A DNA stretch of 64,000 bases, taken from contig NC_067282.1 of NCBI RefSeq assembly GCF_020740795.1, forward strand, positions 149,902,858 through 149,966,857, written 5' to 3'. Shown here piece by piece: positions 1 to 11,235 of the stretch. The notes beneath the pieces are model-generated. The model did no database searches. It worked only from the letters and a program-made list of their open reading frames with translations, and was not told the DNA's origin. The translations under genes were made by a program, and so were the position numbers. How positions within the stretch are numbered: the stretch's first letter is position 1; each line of letters starts with the position of its first letter. Source of the DNA: Apus apus. Lineage: Eukaryota; Chordata; Aves; Apodiformes; Apodidae.

Positions 1-102
1 TCTTCATTTTGCCTTCGGCAAGTCTGAAAAATTGGCAAGTAAGACTTAAATTTCCAGGCAAGCTGGGAGAGCAGGCTTCAGCTTGTTGAGTGCTGTGTGT
101 GC

Positions 103-197
103 AGGGGGAAGGGGAAGGGAAAGGAGAAGGGGAAGAAGAAAGAGAACAGGAAGGGGAAGGAGAAAGAGAAGGGAAGAGAAAGGGGAAGGGGAGGAAG
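103..197 (+). repeat. Polypurine (GGGGAAG-type) tract
   Basis: About 95 bases that are almost entirely A and G on the plus strand, with a single pyrimidine near position 147. The units are irregular variants of GGGGAAG and AAGGAGAA. It lies in an intron of, or 3' to, the last visible exon of the left-hand BPI-fold gene. Open frames crossing it are low-complexity artefacts. Such tracts can form intramolecular triplexes, but that is only inference here. Confidence 0.85.
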
Positions 198-496
198 TTG
201 CCCTAGCATCAGTGCTATATGGCCTATATGTGGCATTTCTGACAATAGAAGTGCACACTGCCACATTTGCAAGTTAAGAATCATTCCCAAGTCCTTGGCT
301 TCTCAGAAATATCTATTTCTTCCTCAAGTAGTTCTCCCTTTATTTAACTGTGTTCCTGCAAGCAAGGGAGCAGAAAGACTATGGGGTTTGATACAGCTCC
401 TGGAGGCTTTGCTGACCAGCTGCTGTTTAGGGAACTGCAGAATTTCATCTAAGAGGAGAGAGGAAGCAGAAGGAAAAGATATCACTAGTGACTCAC

Positions 497-3400
497 CATT
501 GAGTGATTGGAGATCTTTATCTATCAACTGGATCCCAGATCTGATGTTGGGGCATGACTGTATGAAAACACACTCAAATTATGGCCTGATTAGCCAGGAC
601 CTCTAAGCATCTCTTAGCTGTGTGCTAGAAAATCTTTCTGCTTACGTGACACACATTACAACATTTGTTTGTCAAAACACCTAAACTATTTTTTATTCAG
701 CTAACAGGTTTCCCCAAAGTTCCCACTCGGTGTGGTGTCAGCATGTCCTATGTCAGAGCTGCCTTCGGGGAACAAGGTGGGAAGTTGCCAAAAGCAGCCT
801 GATGGGGGTGACAAAGTCACGGCACAAAAGGGAGACAGAGCTCTCGCACTGGTCTCACCGGAGAGATCCCTCTTCCGGGGCAGAATCAGAGCCATCTCAA
901 GCGCTGTCTCCTCTCAGAAGCCCTGGGCGGGCTGTCATCAGAACCACGCACCTCCTCGATATGACGTTTAAATATGTCATGCTACCGTGTGCTGTGCTAC
1001 AACATCTCTCTGCATCACCCAGCATACGTTTTGTCTGCTGTGTATAAAAATTACCCAAAACTCAGGAAGCCTGTAGGTACACAGAGACTTTTTCTGCCTG
1101 AAATAGGAAAATAACTACATGTTCTTCTGCTGCCTCGGTTGAACCTAGCTGTGGAGTACTCATCTTGACCATGAACTTAGCACTGTATCTGGAAGCGTTT
1201 CCAGTTAGCAAAATTGTGACTGTGCTGATCAAACCAGAATAAGACTTTATTATTTTTCTAGTTCTTCCTTTGCCAAGTTCACAGCAATGACTTGTGAAAG
1301 TCATATTCCTTAAACCCCTCCCCTAAACAATTGGAAAAGCTTACGTTAGTGACCAAGGTTCTGTGAATGGGTTTCTTCAGATACTTGATAAAGAAGTTAT
1401 GCAGGAAGCTGGAGGAAAGGAAGAAACCAATTCATAGGTCAAGTACTACAGTTATTAACAGGAAATCAGGTATCTCTGCAGAACATGAATTTAATGGCTT
1501 CTGAGTGTGGTATTCAAGTACACAAGGGAGCTTTCTGAAATGTAACAACTAGCAGAGAGGCACCACTTAAAAGGAGATAATTTTGCCACTAGGCATCTCA
1601 GCAATTAACCTGGGTAGATTAATCCTCATGAATAAGGAATTTTTCATATTACCACAATTACTTTGTGTACAAACACAAAGTAAATAAGTAGTATCTGCAC
1701 TAGGATCTTCCAATACAAGTAAAAAGAAGCAAACATACAAAAAACCCCTCACCTAAAACCAGGTGACTAGATTTGTATTCAGACAATGAGAGAAGTACAA
1801 AAAAACAATCAAATAATGTTGCAGAGGGTTGTAACTAGAGGCACTACAAACAGCAGCCTCCTTCTGTTCAGTTTTGATAGCACTGTGACTAGGACATAAA
1901 GCATGGTACAAGAATGTAACTTCTACTAGAGTTGAGGAGTAGGGCATTATTTGGAAAGAAGTGAGTGCTGAAGAAGCACAAGGGATTGTTCGATCTGACC
2001 AGAACTGCTGTATTTATCCTCTACTCAAGGGACAGGGTGCACAAATACAAGGACAATTTAAACACTTTCTTAGGGCTCTGATTCTCATTTGTAGTGCTTA
2101 TATACACCAAAAATAGGTGCCCTATTTCATGAACCTGACATTCATTGACAGTTATTTTCTAACAAAGTATCTCTTCCACTTACCCATGTTTTCCATTCAG
2201 CTTGATGTCTATATCACCAGAAGTTGTCCTGCAGCTGGTAAGAGATATTGATGTATGACCCATATGATCCAGGGATGTTGAAAAAATTGCAGTAACAAAC
2301 ACCTTGGAAATGTACACTGTGCTTCTTCCACTGTCTTTGCTGTACAAAGCAATAAATAAATAGATAAATAAGTATTTCTCATGAATGTTCAAGACTCAAT
2401 TAGTTCTTAAACAGACTCTTTGCTGTTCACTGAAGATGAAGCTGTTTATCTAAAATACATTTTATTGCATTGCTCATAATAAAAATAAATTCTAATATAG
2501 AATATAGAATAAAGCATTCTACACAGATTTACATGGAGGAGTTTTGGAAAATGATGGGTTTGGGAAAGCAGATAATTCACTATTTTGAAGTATTTTGTTC
2601 CAGTTACCAAACCTGCACCCAGAGCAGAGGAAACTGGAATATAGTTGATATAAGATAGGGCAAGAGAGCTGTACTGGAATCTAAGCTGCTGGTGTCAAAG
2701 GAGGGTCCACACGAGCTCATGTCAGGGCCTGAAGTGCTCCAATGGGCTCTACGCCCTCTTCCCCACCCCTCCCAGGGGTCTGGCAGCCCATGTTCAAGAC
2801 CAGCTCCAATATGGTAAAGCTGTGTTATTCTGCATCAAGTTCTTCATAGCTTCATTGTGAAAAATAGCTGTGAAAAGCCTCATTGGGGATTTCTACCCTT
2901 GGTTTATGAGCTGCAGTGGGGCTCAGGTCTTTGCCTAAGCTATGCTGTAGGTACATCCATGTGCCACCATGTACTTAATTAATCCTGATGACGCTCTGTT
3001 GGCTTGACTGCCTGGCTTTGCCTCAGGTATGCCTCTTCACTACGGACTTTCCTGGTGATCTGGTCACTGCCACTAACCTGCTCTGCTTGCCAGGCTAGGG
3101 TACTTGTCAGTGAGGGCACTGCCCCTCCTCTGTGCTTTCACCCTCACTCCTGGGTCCCCTCCTCTTGCCAGCAGCCAGCCCTGCTGTCCCTGACAGCAGA
3201 CACCCAGAAGTGCAGCTCAGAGACTGCTGGAATTCAGTCAGTTTAGCAATATGGGTAATGTGAGTAGTGTGGAAGAGGAGAAGGGGGTTTTTCCCTCTGA
3301 AGCAGCCTGGGACAAGGAAGGTGTGGAGACTGCTCTAAGGATACTGCCTGTTGCTTGTCAATTTCCCATCGGCTTTTGAACTGTAGCTCTCGGAGGCACA

Positions 3401-4624
3401 GCACGGGGTTTCTAACAGTGCAGCTGCACTGGGAGGGTTTATTATACTGGACTTTGATGCACCGTACCACAATTTTTCTAAATGTGTCATTAGCTGGCAG
3501 GCTAGACAACAACAGCATTCAGCTAGAACATCAGTCCTTTACTATTCGGAGGTGCTTCTCAGCCATGGGCTCTTTATCAGTGCTCATGGTTGAAGGGGCA
3601 GGAGCTGTCTCCCACCAGCAGACCTACCGGGAAGGACCAGTCTGTACTCCTGGGTTACTGTTGCTAGCTGTGAAACACCACCTTTGCCATGCAGAGGTCA
3701 CTAGAAAAATTAAACTTGGAGTATTTATATTCTCCATCAAGAAAAATCCCAGGACACGTGAGACTGTACGTACAACATCCAGGTTCTGATGTTCCAGTTC
3801 ATATCAATGGTTAGAGAAGCATTTCCAATCACCAGTTTTATTCCAGTCCCAGGTATAAGGGAGATGGAAGAGCTGGGGAAATCAACAGCAGTGATGTGTA
3901 TTCTAGAGCATGATGGAGACAAGGGGAAGAAAAGAAAAAGAAAAGTTTGTATTTCTTGAGTCAGGGTGAACACAAAACAAGATTCAAATTCCAAACACAA
4001 ATTGCCTCTGGAGGGAATACTTACCTTGAGATGTTGTACTTGACATTACCAAGCCCATACTTCTCATAGCCATTCAAATCAGGGAAATGCTCCTTCTCCA
4101 TATTCTGCTTCAGGATTTCCAGCCCAACCTCCTTGGCTACAGGAAAACAGTGATCAGTTCAGTTGCCTTTGATACTTTCAGGGAGCTTAAAGTTATGTGC
4201 TTCTGGCTTAGGAGATGAGATAGACGCAGAGTCAGAAAGAAGAGAATATCTCATTTGAGACTCAGCAGTGCTACTTCAGGTCTCACTCCTAGTCATGGCA
4301 ACACCTGAAACTACCAATTCACTATAGGAAATCAAATGAACCTCGACATGAAGTACCATGCTGTCAAGCAGCTTACTGTGTCTGCTATATTGTGCTCATA
4401 AACCTCCCTTTTCCTTATAGTCTGTGATCAGGTCATTTCCTCCCACTGCCCTCGCTTCCCTATGCCTGTCATATCAGAATGCAATACCACCAGCAGCTCC
4501 TGAAAACATCACACATACCATACTGCAACCCCTTCTGGGTGATCCTCACTTTCAGTCCGGGGTTGGCATTGAGTTGCCCACTGAGCAAACTTAAGAGGAG
4601 GAGAGAACAGCAAATCTTCACCAT
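497..4624 (-). CDS. BPI-fold family protein, BPIFC-like, 5' part (six exons; continues off the left edge)
   Basis: This gene encodes the N-terminal half of a secreted lipid-binding protein of the LBP/BPI/BPIFC family. Coding exons (minus strand, 5' to 3') are 4519-4624, 4025-4136, 3774-3902, 2184-2339, 1345-1408 and 497-557. All have AG/GT borders and compatible phases, giving about 209 residues. The start is the ATG at 4624, followed by a hydrophobic signal peptide (CCSLLLLSLLSG). Next comes the family motif NPGLKVRITQKGL, then AVDFPSSSISLIPGTGI in exon 3. Cys152 (exon 4) and Cys191 (exon 6) match the conserved disulfide pair of the BPI N-terminal barrel. Sequons occur at NIS and NAS. The ATG exon probably starts at an acceptor at 4645, implying an upstream untranslated exon. 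Exons 2 to 6 have exactly the lengths of those in the paralogue at 11236-30257. Exon 7 onward is outside the window. Function beyond lipid or endotoxin binding is inferred from the family. Confidence 0.88.
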
Positions 4625-7600
4625 CTTCCTTGGTTTTTACAGGACCTGTTAATAAATATTTATCATGATAGTGGAAGTTCATGATATGCCACAGTGGTGG
4701 CTCTACTTCCTTTCCTCACCCTTGGAGTGAGCTGTTTTGACACCAGCTTCCCCTCCAGAATGGAGAAAGTGGAAAGTGCAGCAAACGTGGAAGAGAGAAC
4801 CTGTTCTGCACAGACTGTTGTAGAAATGGAGCTTCTCAGGTTAGAGGAGAAAACTCAGCCTATGCACTGGTGTAGGGGGTGGAGAAAGCACATAAGATAC
4901 ATCCACCTCGACATACCCTGTTAAAAGGGAAGTGGCATTGAAATTTTTATTTTTTAAAAATTTTATTTGTTTATTTATTCATTCACTTTAGCTAGTGAAA
5001 TAGGTAGCTTGTGTTTTCCCAAAATACATGAATACATGGAACTCTCAGTGCCTTCTGGTGATTCAACAGATGTCACAATGTCTTAGCACTTTGGAAAACC
5101 TGATCAGTTCATTTAGTTATAGACATAGATAACTCCCCCTTATGAGCCATTCATGAAGATCTTAGCCTTAACTTTGAGAAGCCCCTTATGTTCCCTCCTG
5201 AGAGTCAACAGAAGAAAAGAATTTTGTGCCAGCAGACGTTTTCATATTCCCTTGTCTGCATGTTCATAAATGCATTAAGTTTTATCCAAAAATTCTCCTT
5301 GCAAACTTCATCCAATGGATGTTTATTTTTGCTTTTTTCCACTCCCATTAAACAAACTTTTGCCCATGATGGAGTTATATTTCTTATTTCAGGCATCCAA
5401 AGGATTATTTTTTGGGTTTTGTGCGGAAGAAGGAAAATGCTTGAAACAAATCTATCAGGCTACTTCATCTGTTATTTTGATCACATTAGGTAGGGCTCAT
5501 CAGGAATGGACTCTGCTCTTTTATCATCTCCTCCCAGAAAACTTCAGGGGACACTCACAGCCTGCGACAGTGACTTAATGTCCAGGACAAAAAAAATAAA
5601 ACAAGCAGCATTCATAGAAGGGTGTCCTTCCCCAATATGCTTGAGTGGGACAGGTTTCATTTAATTAGAGTCACTTAAAAGTCAGGTCTCTCATCAAGAC
5701 ATCTTTTATCATCTTTATAGTGGAGAGGGACACATCCCATTTGTCTTAAAACAATGCCTACCTCTGAGATGGGCCAAAGTAGATAAGCTTAATGTATACC
5801 AGTTATATATATTATGTGCCAGTGGTGACAAATCATTGTATAGTTGTGGGGCAATCCTTTAATTAACGGGGGAGCCCACACACCTCCTGGTCATTTTTCA
5901 CAAAGAGAATGTGCTCCTAGTGACACAGATGCCTTTTGAAAGACAGCCATCTTCTGGAAGATGCCAACAAGTAACTTGTCAATGACTAGAGACAATTTAC
6001 TTTCTGACAGTAAATTCTGCTAATGTCAGTTTTCTATAATACAGTAAAATCTGTTGCTCCCTTTGATGGCATGAAAAAGCCAACAGCATGACCTCCCATC
6101 CCCCAGAAAAACCCCCAACTTAAAAAAAACAAGCAGAAACCCACAATCAAGAAAACCTTTGGGTGGCACCACTGATTGTGGCTAAGTAGCTAACCCGTGA
6201 TCATGTCCCAGCATCTCCCCTGTATATGGTGGGCTTTGCAGTGGATGAACATTTGGTTCTCCCTGCCTTCTCATGCATAGCACACAGTAGTCCTTGGTGG
6301 CTCTACAGGATTTACCACAGGTAGTGAATGTGTGAAGCAAGTGCCAGTAGCAAGACCTTCCATGACTGGATTTAAACTGAGATGGAGCTATGCTGTATGA
6401 ACAAGGGGCTGCGTACAGTGTGGAAGTCAAAAGCTGTTGCTGCCAGCAAGGTGTCTCAGGGAGAGTGTGAGAAGCCACCTTAATGGAGAATTTTGAAACC
6501 CAACTGGACAAAATCAGAGAATGTTTTTGTTTTTTCCCCTGAGCTGGAAACAGTCCTCTGTGTAGTTATCTGTCATTTGAGGTTCACAGTAAGATTGGCA
6601 AACAGGTGACATTATTATGGTTTTCCTTATTTCTTACTACTGTAGTCCATGATGGACAGCTGAAAATATATTAAAGGGTTTTTTCTAGCATCACATTTAC
6701 ATAAAAAAATTATTTAGTTACCACAGGGCTGTTGCAGAGCTGGGATGAAACCATCTAGAAACAGACAACTGCCTCTCCCCTAATACCATAAATATGTGTT
6801 TTGAAGTTATTGCACCTTTCGCTAGCTGTTTCGTTATCAGAGGTAACAATTTATCTGAAATCTCAAAAATATTTTCATTCATGATCACAACTTAAGCAAA
6901 CTGCAAAATTATAACAAAACACTTACTTAATTTTTGTGTACCAGGCAGTTTGAGGTAATCCTGCATAACACCTTTGGCTTTTAGTATGAGTAGTATTTTC
7001 TTTTTAATGTTAACTGACAGAAATTGAGAGATGAAAGATACAGGCTTCATGTGTAGAAGCGAAACAAAGTACTAGAAAGAAGTGTGTCTTGGACACAGGC
7101 ATAGTTCTTACAGCTTAAAAATCTCAAAATTTACCCAGATTTAGCTGCATGTCTCTCTTCCCAGCAAAGCCACTCCACACCAAAGAGTAATCACAAAGTA
7201 TTTGTTACCATACCTGTCCTCTGAAGGCCGAAGAGAAGACCCTTGCTGTACCAGACCACAGGACTGAGGATGCTGCAGGGAAAATCCTCTGCAGCCACCA
7301 CCCTGTCTTTTAAAGGAAAGAGCTGTGAGCTTGGAGAGAGCCAATTGCTGCCGTCTTCACCAGTATCACACGGGGAGTGGCCTCTGTGGTAATCAAGTCC
7401 CAGACTATTTTGGGTGTCCCACATTATATCCATCACTCTAATTTCATTCTGGGAGTAAGTGGAGGGCAGTATAAACTGTTGGGTGGGGGTGCTCAGGCGC
7501 TGGGGTGCTGAGCTCGGGGTGATGTGCTGCCTATGTGGCATACTGGTTCACACTGGCTTTTCAGATGGACACAAGAGGAAACCCCAGTGGAGACCCCATT

Positions 7601-7744
7601 CCAGTGGTTCCACAGGACTGACATTCATAGCCAGGTCTGTAATGCCAAAGAAAGAAGGGAATGTGACAGTGCTAGGAAGGACATCTCTCTAGGCCCCTCT
7701 GTTCTGAAATCACTCAGGATATAGAAAACCATAATTTATACAGT

Positions 7745-7800
7745 ATTTATATTATAGTATATATATACTATAGTGTATATATATGGTGCAAATATATAGT
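7745..7800. repeat. TA-rich microsatellite-like sequence
   Basis: Imperfect runs of TATA with near-palindromic halves (tatagtatatatatactata). Simple-sequence DNA with no gene content. Confidence 0.8.
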
Positions 7801-9639
7801 ATTAAGTCCTTGCAGTCACTATTTCTTATTTCTTCTGCTTGCTTATGCAGTTAATCAGTACTTTAGCTATCCAGTACTACTTGGCTTGTCGAGGAGGTGA
7901 TTTAATCAATTAGCTTGCCTATAAACCAAACAAATTCCCTCAGGCATGGAGCACTTTGCAGGACAATCTGAGTCACTTCATTGTGCAATCCATGAATAGA
8001 AAACGGTAGAGACATTTGTCAGCCAGTCAACAAATACTCTTGCTTTACACAGGTTTAACATTCACTTCAGGGAGTCACATGCATAATAATTTAATTATTG
8101 ATATCTCTGGCAACTGAGAATGAATAAAAATCACACCCTCAGTTACATAAACCTCTCCTCTAAATTTTTTTGCACAAGTTCTGTAGATCCTTTGAAGCAA
8201 GGGAAAAATCTCCACTGTTTCCACCCACATAGATCTCCAAGACTTAGAAAACAACTGAATTGTCTGAAAACTATCTCAGCTAATCCTCACTGTATCCTTT
8301 TAACATTTTATGGTTCTTCTAATGGAGCACCACCCATTTTAGATAAAACCTTCAGCAAAAGTTAACAAAGACACACTAAAGCTTCCAGAAGAGTTTCATC
8401 ATTTCTTTCTACAAATATAGCAGTAAAAGCCAAATACCTGCTTACAGACACATTGAGATAGCACATTCAGATATGCTATAAACAGTTTCGACACCCAAAC
8501 TTTTTGCCTTTCAAGATGTTACAAAGAGCCTCTAATAGGAATGTTTTATTTCAGTTTTCTCTGTTGAGCCACAATGTATTTGGTTTGATTTATAAGCTAA
8601 AGTGGATACAGATTGTGATCCTTTTTATCCAATATACATGAAAACAAATGATCTTATCAGTGTGGCAGTCAGTGGAGACCTCTGCACCTCTGTAGATCAT
8701 TTTGGCTTTGCATGATTCCAGTTGTTGCCTCTGGTACAGTGCTCCAGTGGTCCTCTTCTCCTGCCCCTCCATTCTCCCCTTTTTCCATGTGCTTTAGTCT
8801 GCAGCACACTGACAGATGCATCATTTCTGTTGTTTTGTCAATTGGGAAGCAACATCAGATCAAAAATAGTACAGTGATCAGTAGGTAAGTATAGGATGGA
8901 ACTGCTGGTGCATAAAGCATCCTCTTTAGTCCTTGGAGAAACTACTCATTCATCACTTGATGAAAAACAGCCAGAGGACTAGAGCTTCAGGGGCAGAGTT
9001 GGGCTAAGCTGTGGCTTAGGTCTGAGAAGGCCCATTAAACCATCGCACCTGGTTGGCCCTGAAGCATGTGTCCCATTGGAAGGGCAAAAGGATTGGCACC
9101 AAGTCTTTAGTTTTATTTTTCCCCGCTGTATCTCACAAATTCTCCCCCAAATAGCCAGAAGAAAGTTCCTGAAGTGTTATTAAAGAGGGACAACAAACTA
9201 TTTTAAAATCTCCACTTCTTTTGGGTTGTTCTTCCATTGTTTTTCGAGTCACTCTTCACATACAACAGGTTCCAATTAATTGGAAGCCTAACTGTGATTT
9301 ACTGCTGTTTGGTTTCAGGATTTTTATTTTATTTTTTTCAGTAAAAAACTGTAGCAGCCAGCTAGATAAATTAACTGTTTCAGCTAAGAATAAAACGTGA
9401 GCCACATTTCTGTCCCAAATTGGAACTGAACTTTCTTTAGTGTGACATTTGTAGAGTAGTACTCCTTTCCATGCAATTTTAATGTCTCATGGTTGAATGT
9501 CTCTGGTGACACTGACAGAAGACCAAAGAAAGCTTCTAGCTCCATTTTACAAATATGAGAGGTACAGAATTAATTTGTGATTGATACCCTCAAAGAGCTG
9601 CAGCTACTCACAAAGAAGGAAGAACTGCTGTAAAGCCTA

Positions 9640-10800
9640 AGGGCAGCCTTGGCTGCAGTGAGCATGGGACTGTGAAGTTTCAGATCCTGGGAGAAGTGAG
9701 CAAGACAAAGAACAGAATTACAGACATAGACTTCAGATGAGCAGATTTCAGAGACTTGCTTGGCAGGATCTGTGGGAAATTGCCCTGGAGAGCAGAGACC
9801 CAGAAGAGCTGGCTAATCTTCAACGGCAGCTGCCTCAGAGCATCAGAATGGTCCATTACAGTGTTCAGACAATTGAGCAACTGTGGCAGAAGGCCAGCAT
9901 GGATGAACATGGAGCTCCTAAGTGAACTCAAACACAAAAAGGAAGCACAGAGAAGATGGAAGCTGAGACCGGCTACTTGGGAGGAACACGATATTGCTTG
10001 CACATGTAGGAATGAAGTCAGGAAAACCAAACTCGGTTGGGGCTGAAATTAATTTGGGAAGTGAAGGACAACAGGAAAGGTTTCTGTAAGTATATCTATA
10101 GCAAAAGGAAGTCTAAGGAGAATGTGGCCTTCTTGCTCAGTAGGCTGGGGAACTAGTGACAAGAGACATAGAAGAGGGCATTTTTACTAGCAAGACCTGT
10201 CCCCTGGCCTCCCAGGTTGCTGGAGCCCCTAGCAGAGTCTGTGAGAGTGAGGCAGCACTCCCAGCAGATTAAGACAGAGTGCAGGATCACTTAGCCCACT
10301 TGGACATACACAAATCCACGGGACTGGACAGGATGCATTGGTAGCTTGGGCTACCCAATATAAGAAGGACATTGTCATCCTGGATCAAGTACAGCAGGTG
10401 CCATCAAGGGGTCTGGAGAACATGACCTACAAGGAGAGTCTGAGAGATCACGCTTCTTCAGCTTGCAGAAGAGAGGGCTGGAAAGACCTTCTTGTTGTCT
10501 ACAACTTTTTGACCAGAGACTACTGAGAAAATGGAGCCAGACTCTTCTTGGAAGCATGTGGTGATATGACAAAAGGCAATAGAACAAGTTGGAACATGGA
10601 AAATACTAATTAGCTATTGGGAAAAAAATTTACTCTGAAGGTACTTAAATAGTGGAACAGGTTCCCCAGAGAGGTTGTGTAACCTCCATTTTTTAAGGGG
10701 TTCAAGACTTGACTGGACACAGCCCTCAGTAACCTGGTCTAATTAGTCCTGTTTTGAGCCAGGGTCTGGACTAGATGATATGATTCTGTAATTCTATGAC
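9640..10800 (+). mobile_element. LINE/CR1 retrotransposon, internally deleted, plus orientation
   Basis: Typical CR1 text is recognisable along the plus strand. It starts with the gtttcagatcctgggagaag segment, continues with gatgaacatggagctcct, and reaches aaatccacgggactgga, a decayed copy of the codons for the KSxGPDG reverse-transcriptase motif. Around 10345 the sequence jumps to the CR1 3' UTR (ggaacaggttccccagagag, ttcaagacttgactggacac, ggtctggactagatgat). It ends with the CR1 tail attctgtaattctatgac near 10795. The reverse-transcriptase core is therefore missing. The copy is old and non-functional. It sits 3' of the complete BPI-fold gene. Confidence 0.88.
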
Positions 10801-11235
10801 AATTCATTTGATTTTAGAAATCTCTTGTCACTCTTGGTATCCAGTTGCAAGGGGACAAAATGTGACATTCTGACAAAGAATAAGGTCTCACTCCATACAC
10901 AAAGTTTTTGCTAACACTAATAGAGATGGGCTGAATAATACAAGAACTGGTTCTTCAGATTAATAAAGTGTGGTGTCTGTAGCTCTTGGGAAAAGAACCA
11001 ATCACTCCTTCTCATCAGGCTGCAACAAGTTTTCTAAAGCATCAATAACACTGTCAGCTACACTCACTGTACTAAAAACCAGCAGATTTTGTGTGTGAAA
11101 AGTGATTAAGAAGTTTTACTAAAACATTAAAAATAGTGACAAAAAGCCATGCTTCTAATGTTAAAGCATCTACTCCCTAGAAGCCAACAGAAGCAAGACT
11201 ACATTTTTCTCTCATTGTTTAAATGTAAAGGGACA

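Larger units (their letters stand above)
4646..11235. other. Intergenic region between the two tandem BPI-fold genes
   Basis: No coding exon with family similarity was found here. It holds the presumed promoter and untranslated 5' exon of the left gene, the 3' UTR of the right gene, a TA-rich repeat near 7745-7800 and a CR1 LINE at about 9640-10800. Open frames of 60 to 116 codons in this stretch lack recognisable domains and read as chance frames. Confidence 0.6.

Noticed and set aside
97-606. 169-codon plus-strand open frame at the left edge
   Set aside because: It begins in the polypurine repeat and runs antisense through exon 6 of the left BPI-fold gene. There is no family motif.
3355-3789. 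144-codon plus-strand open frame
   Set aside because: It overlaps the end of exon 3 of the BPI-fold gene in antisense and has no recognisable motif or splice support.
6936-7022. Open 87-nt minus-strand segment with acceptor and GTAAGT donor
   Set aside because: It lies downstream of the complete BPI-fold gene's stop and upstream of the other gene's start, with no family similarity. It is probably a chance pair of splice motifs, or at most an untranslated exon of the left gene.
7190-7320. Minus-strand segment with EDFP and KGLLFG that looked like the GFPLP exon of the BPI-fold gene
   Set aside because: The true counterpart, with the exact 77-nt length, phase and DKLGKGLPLP motif, lies at 11872-11948, and the gene's stop is at 11236.
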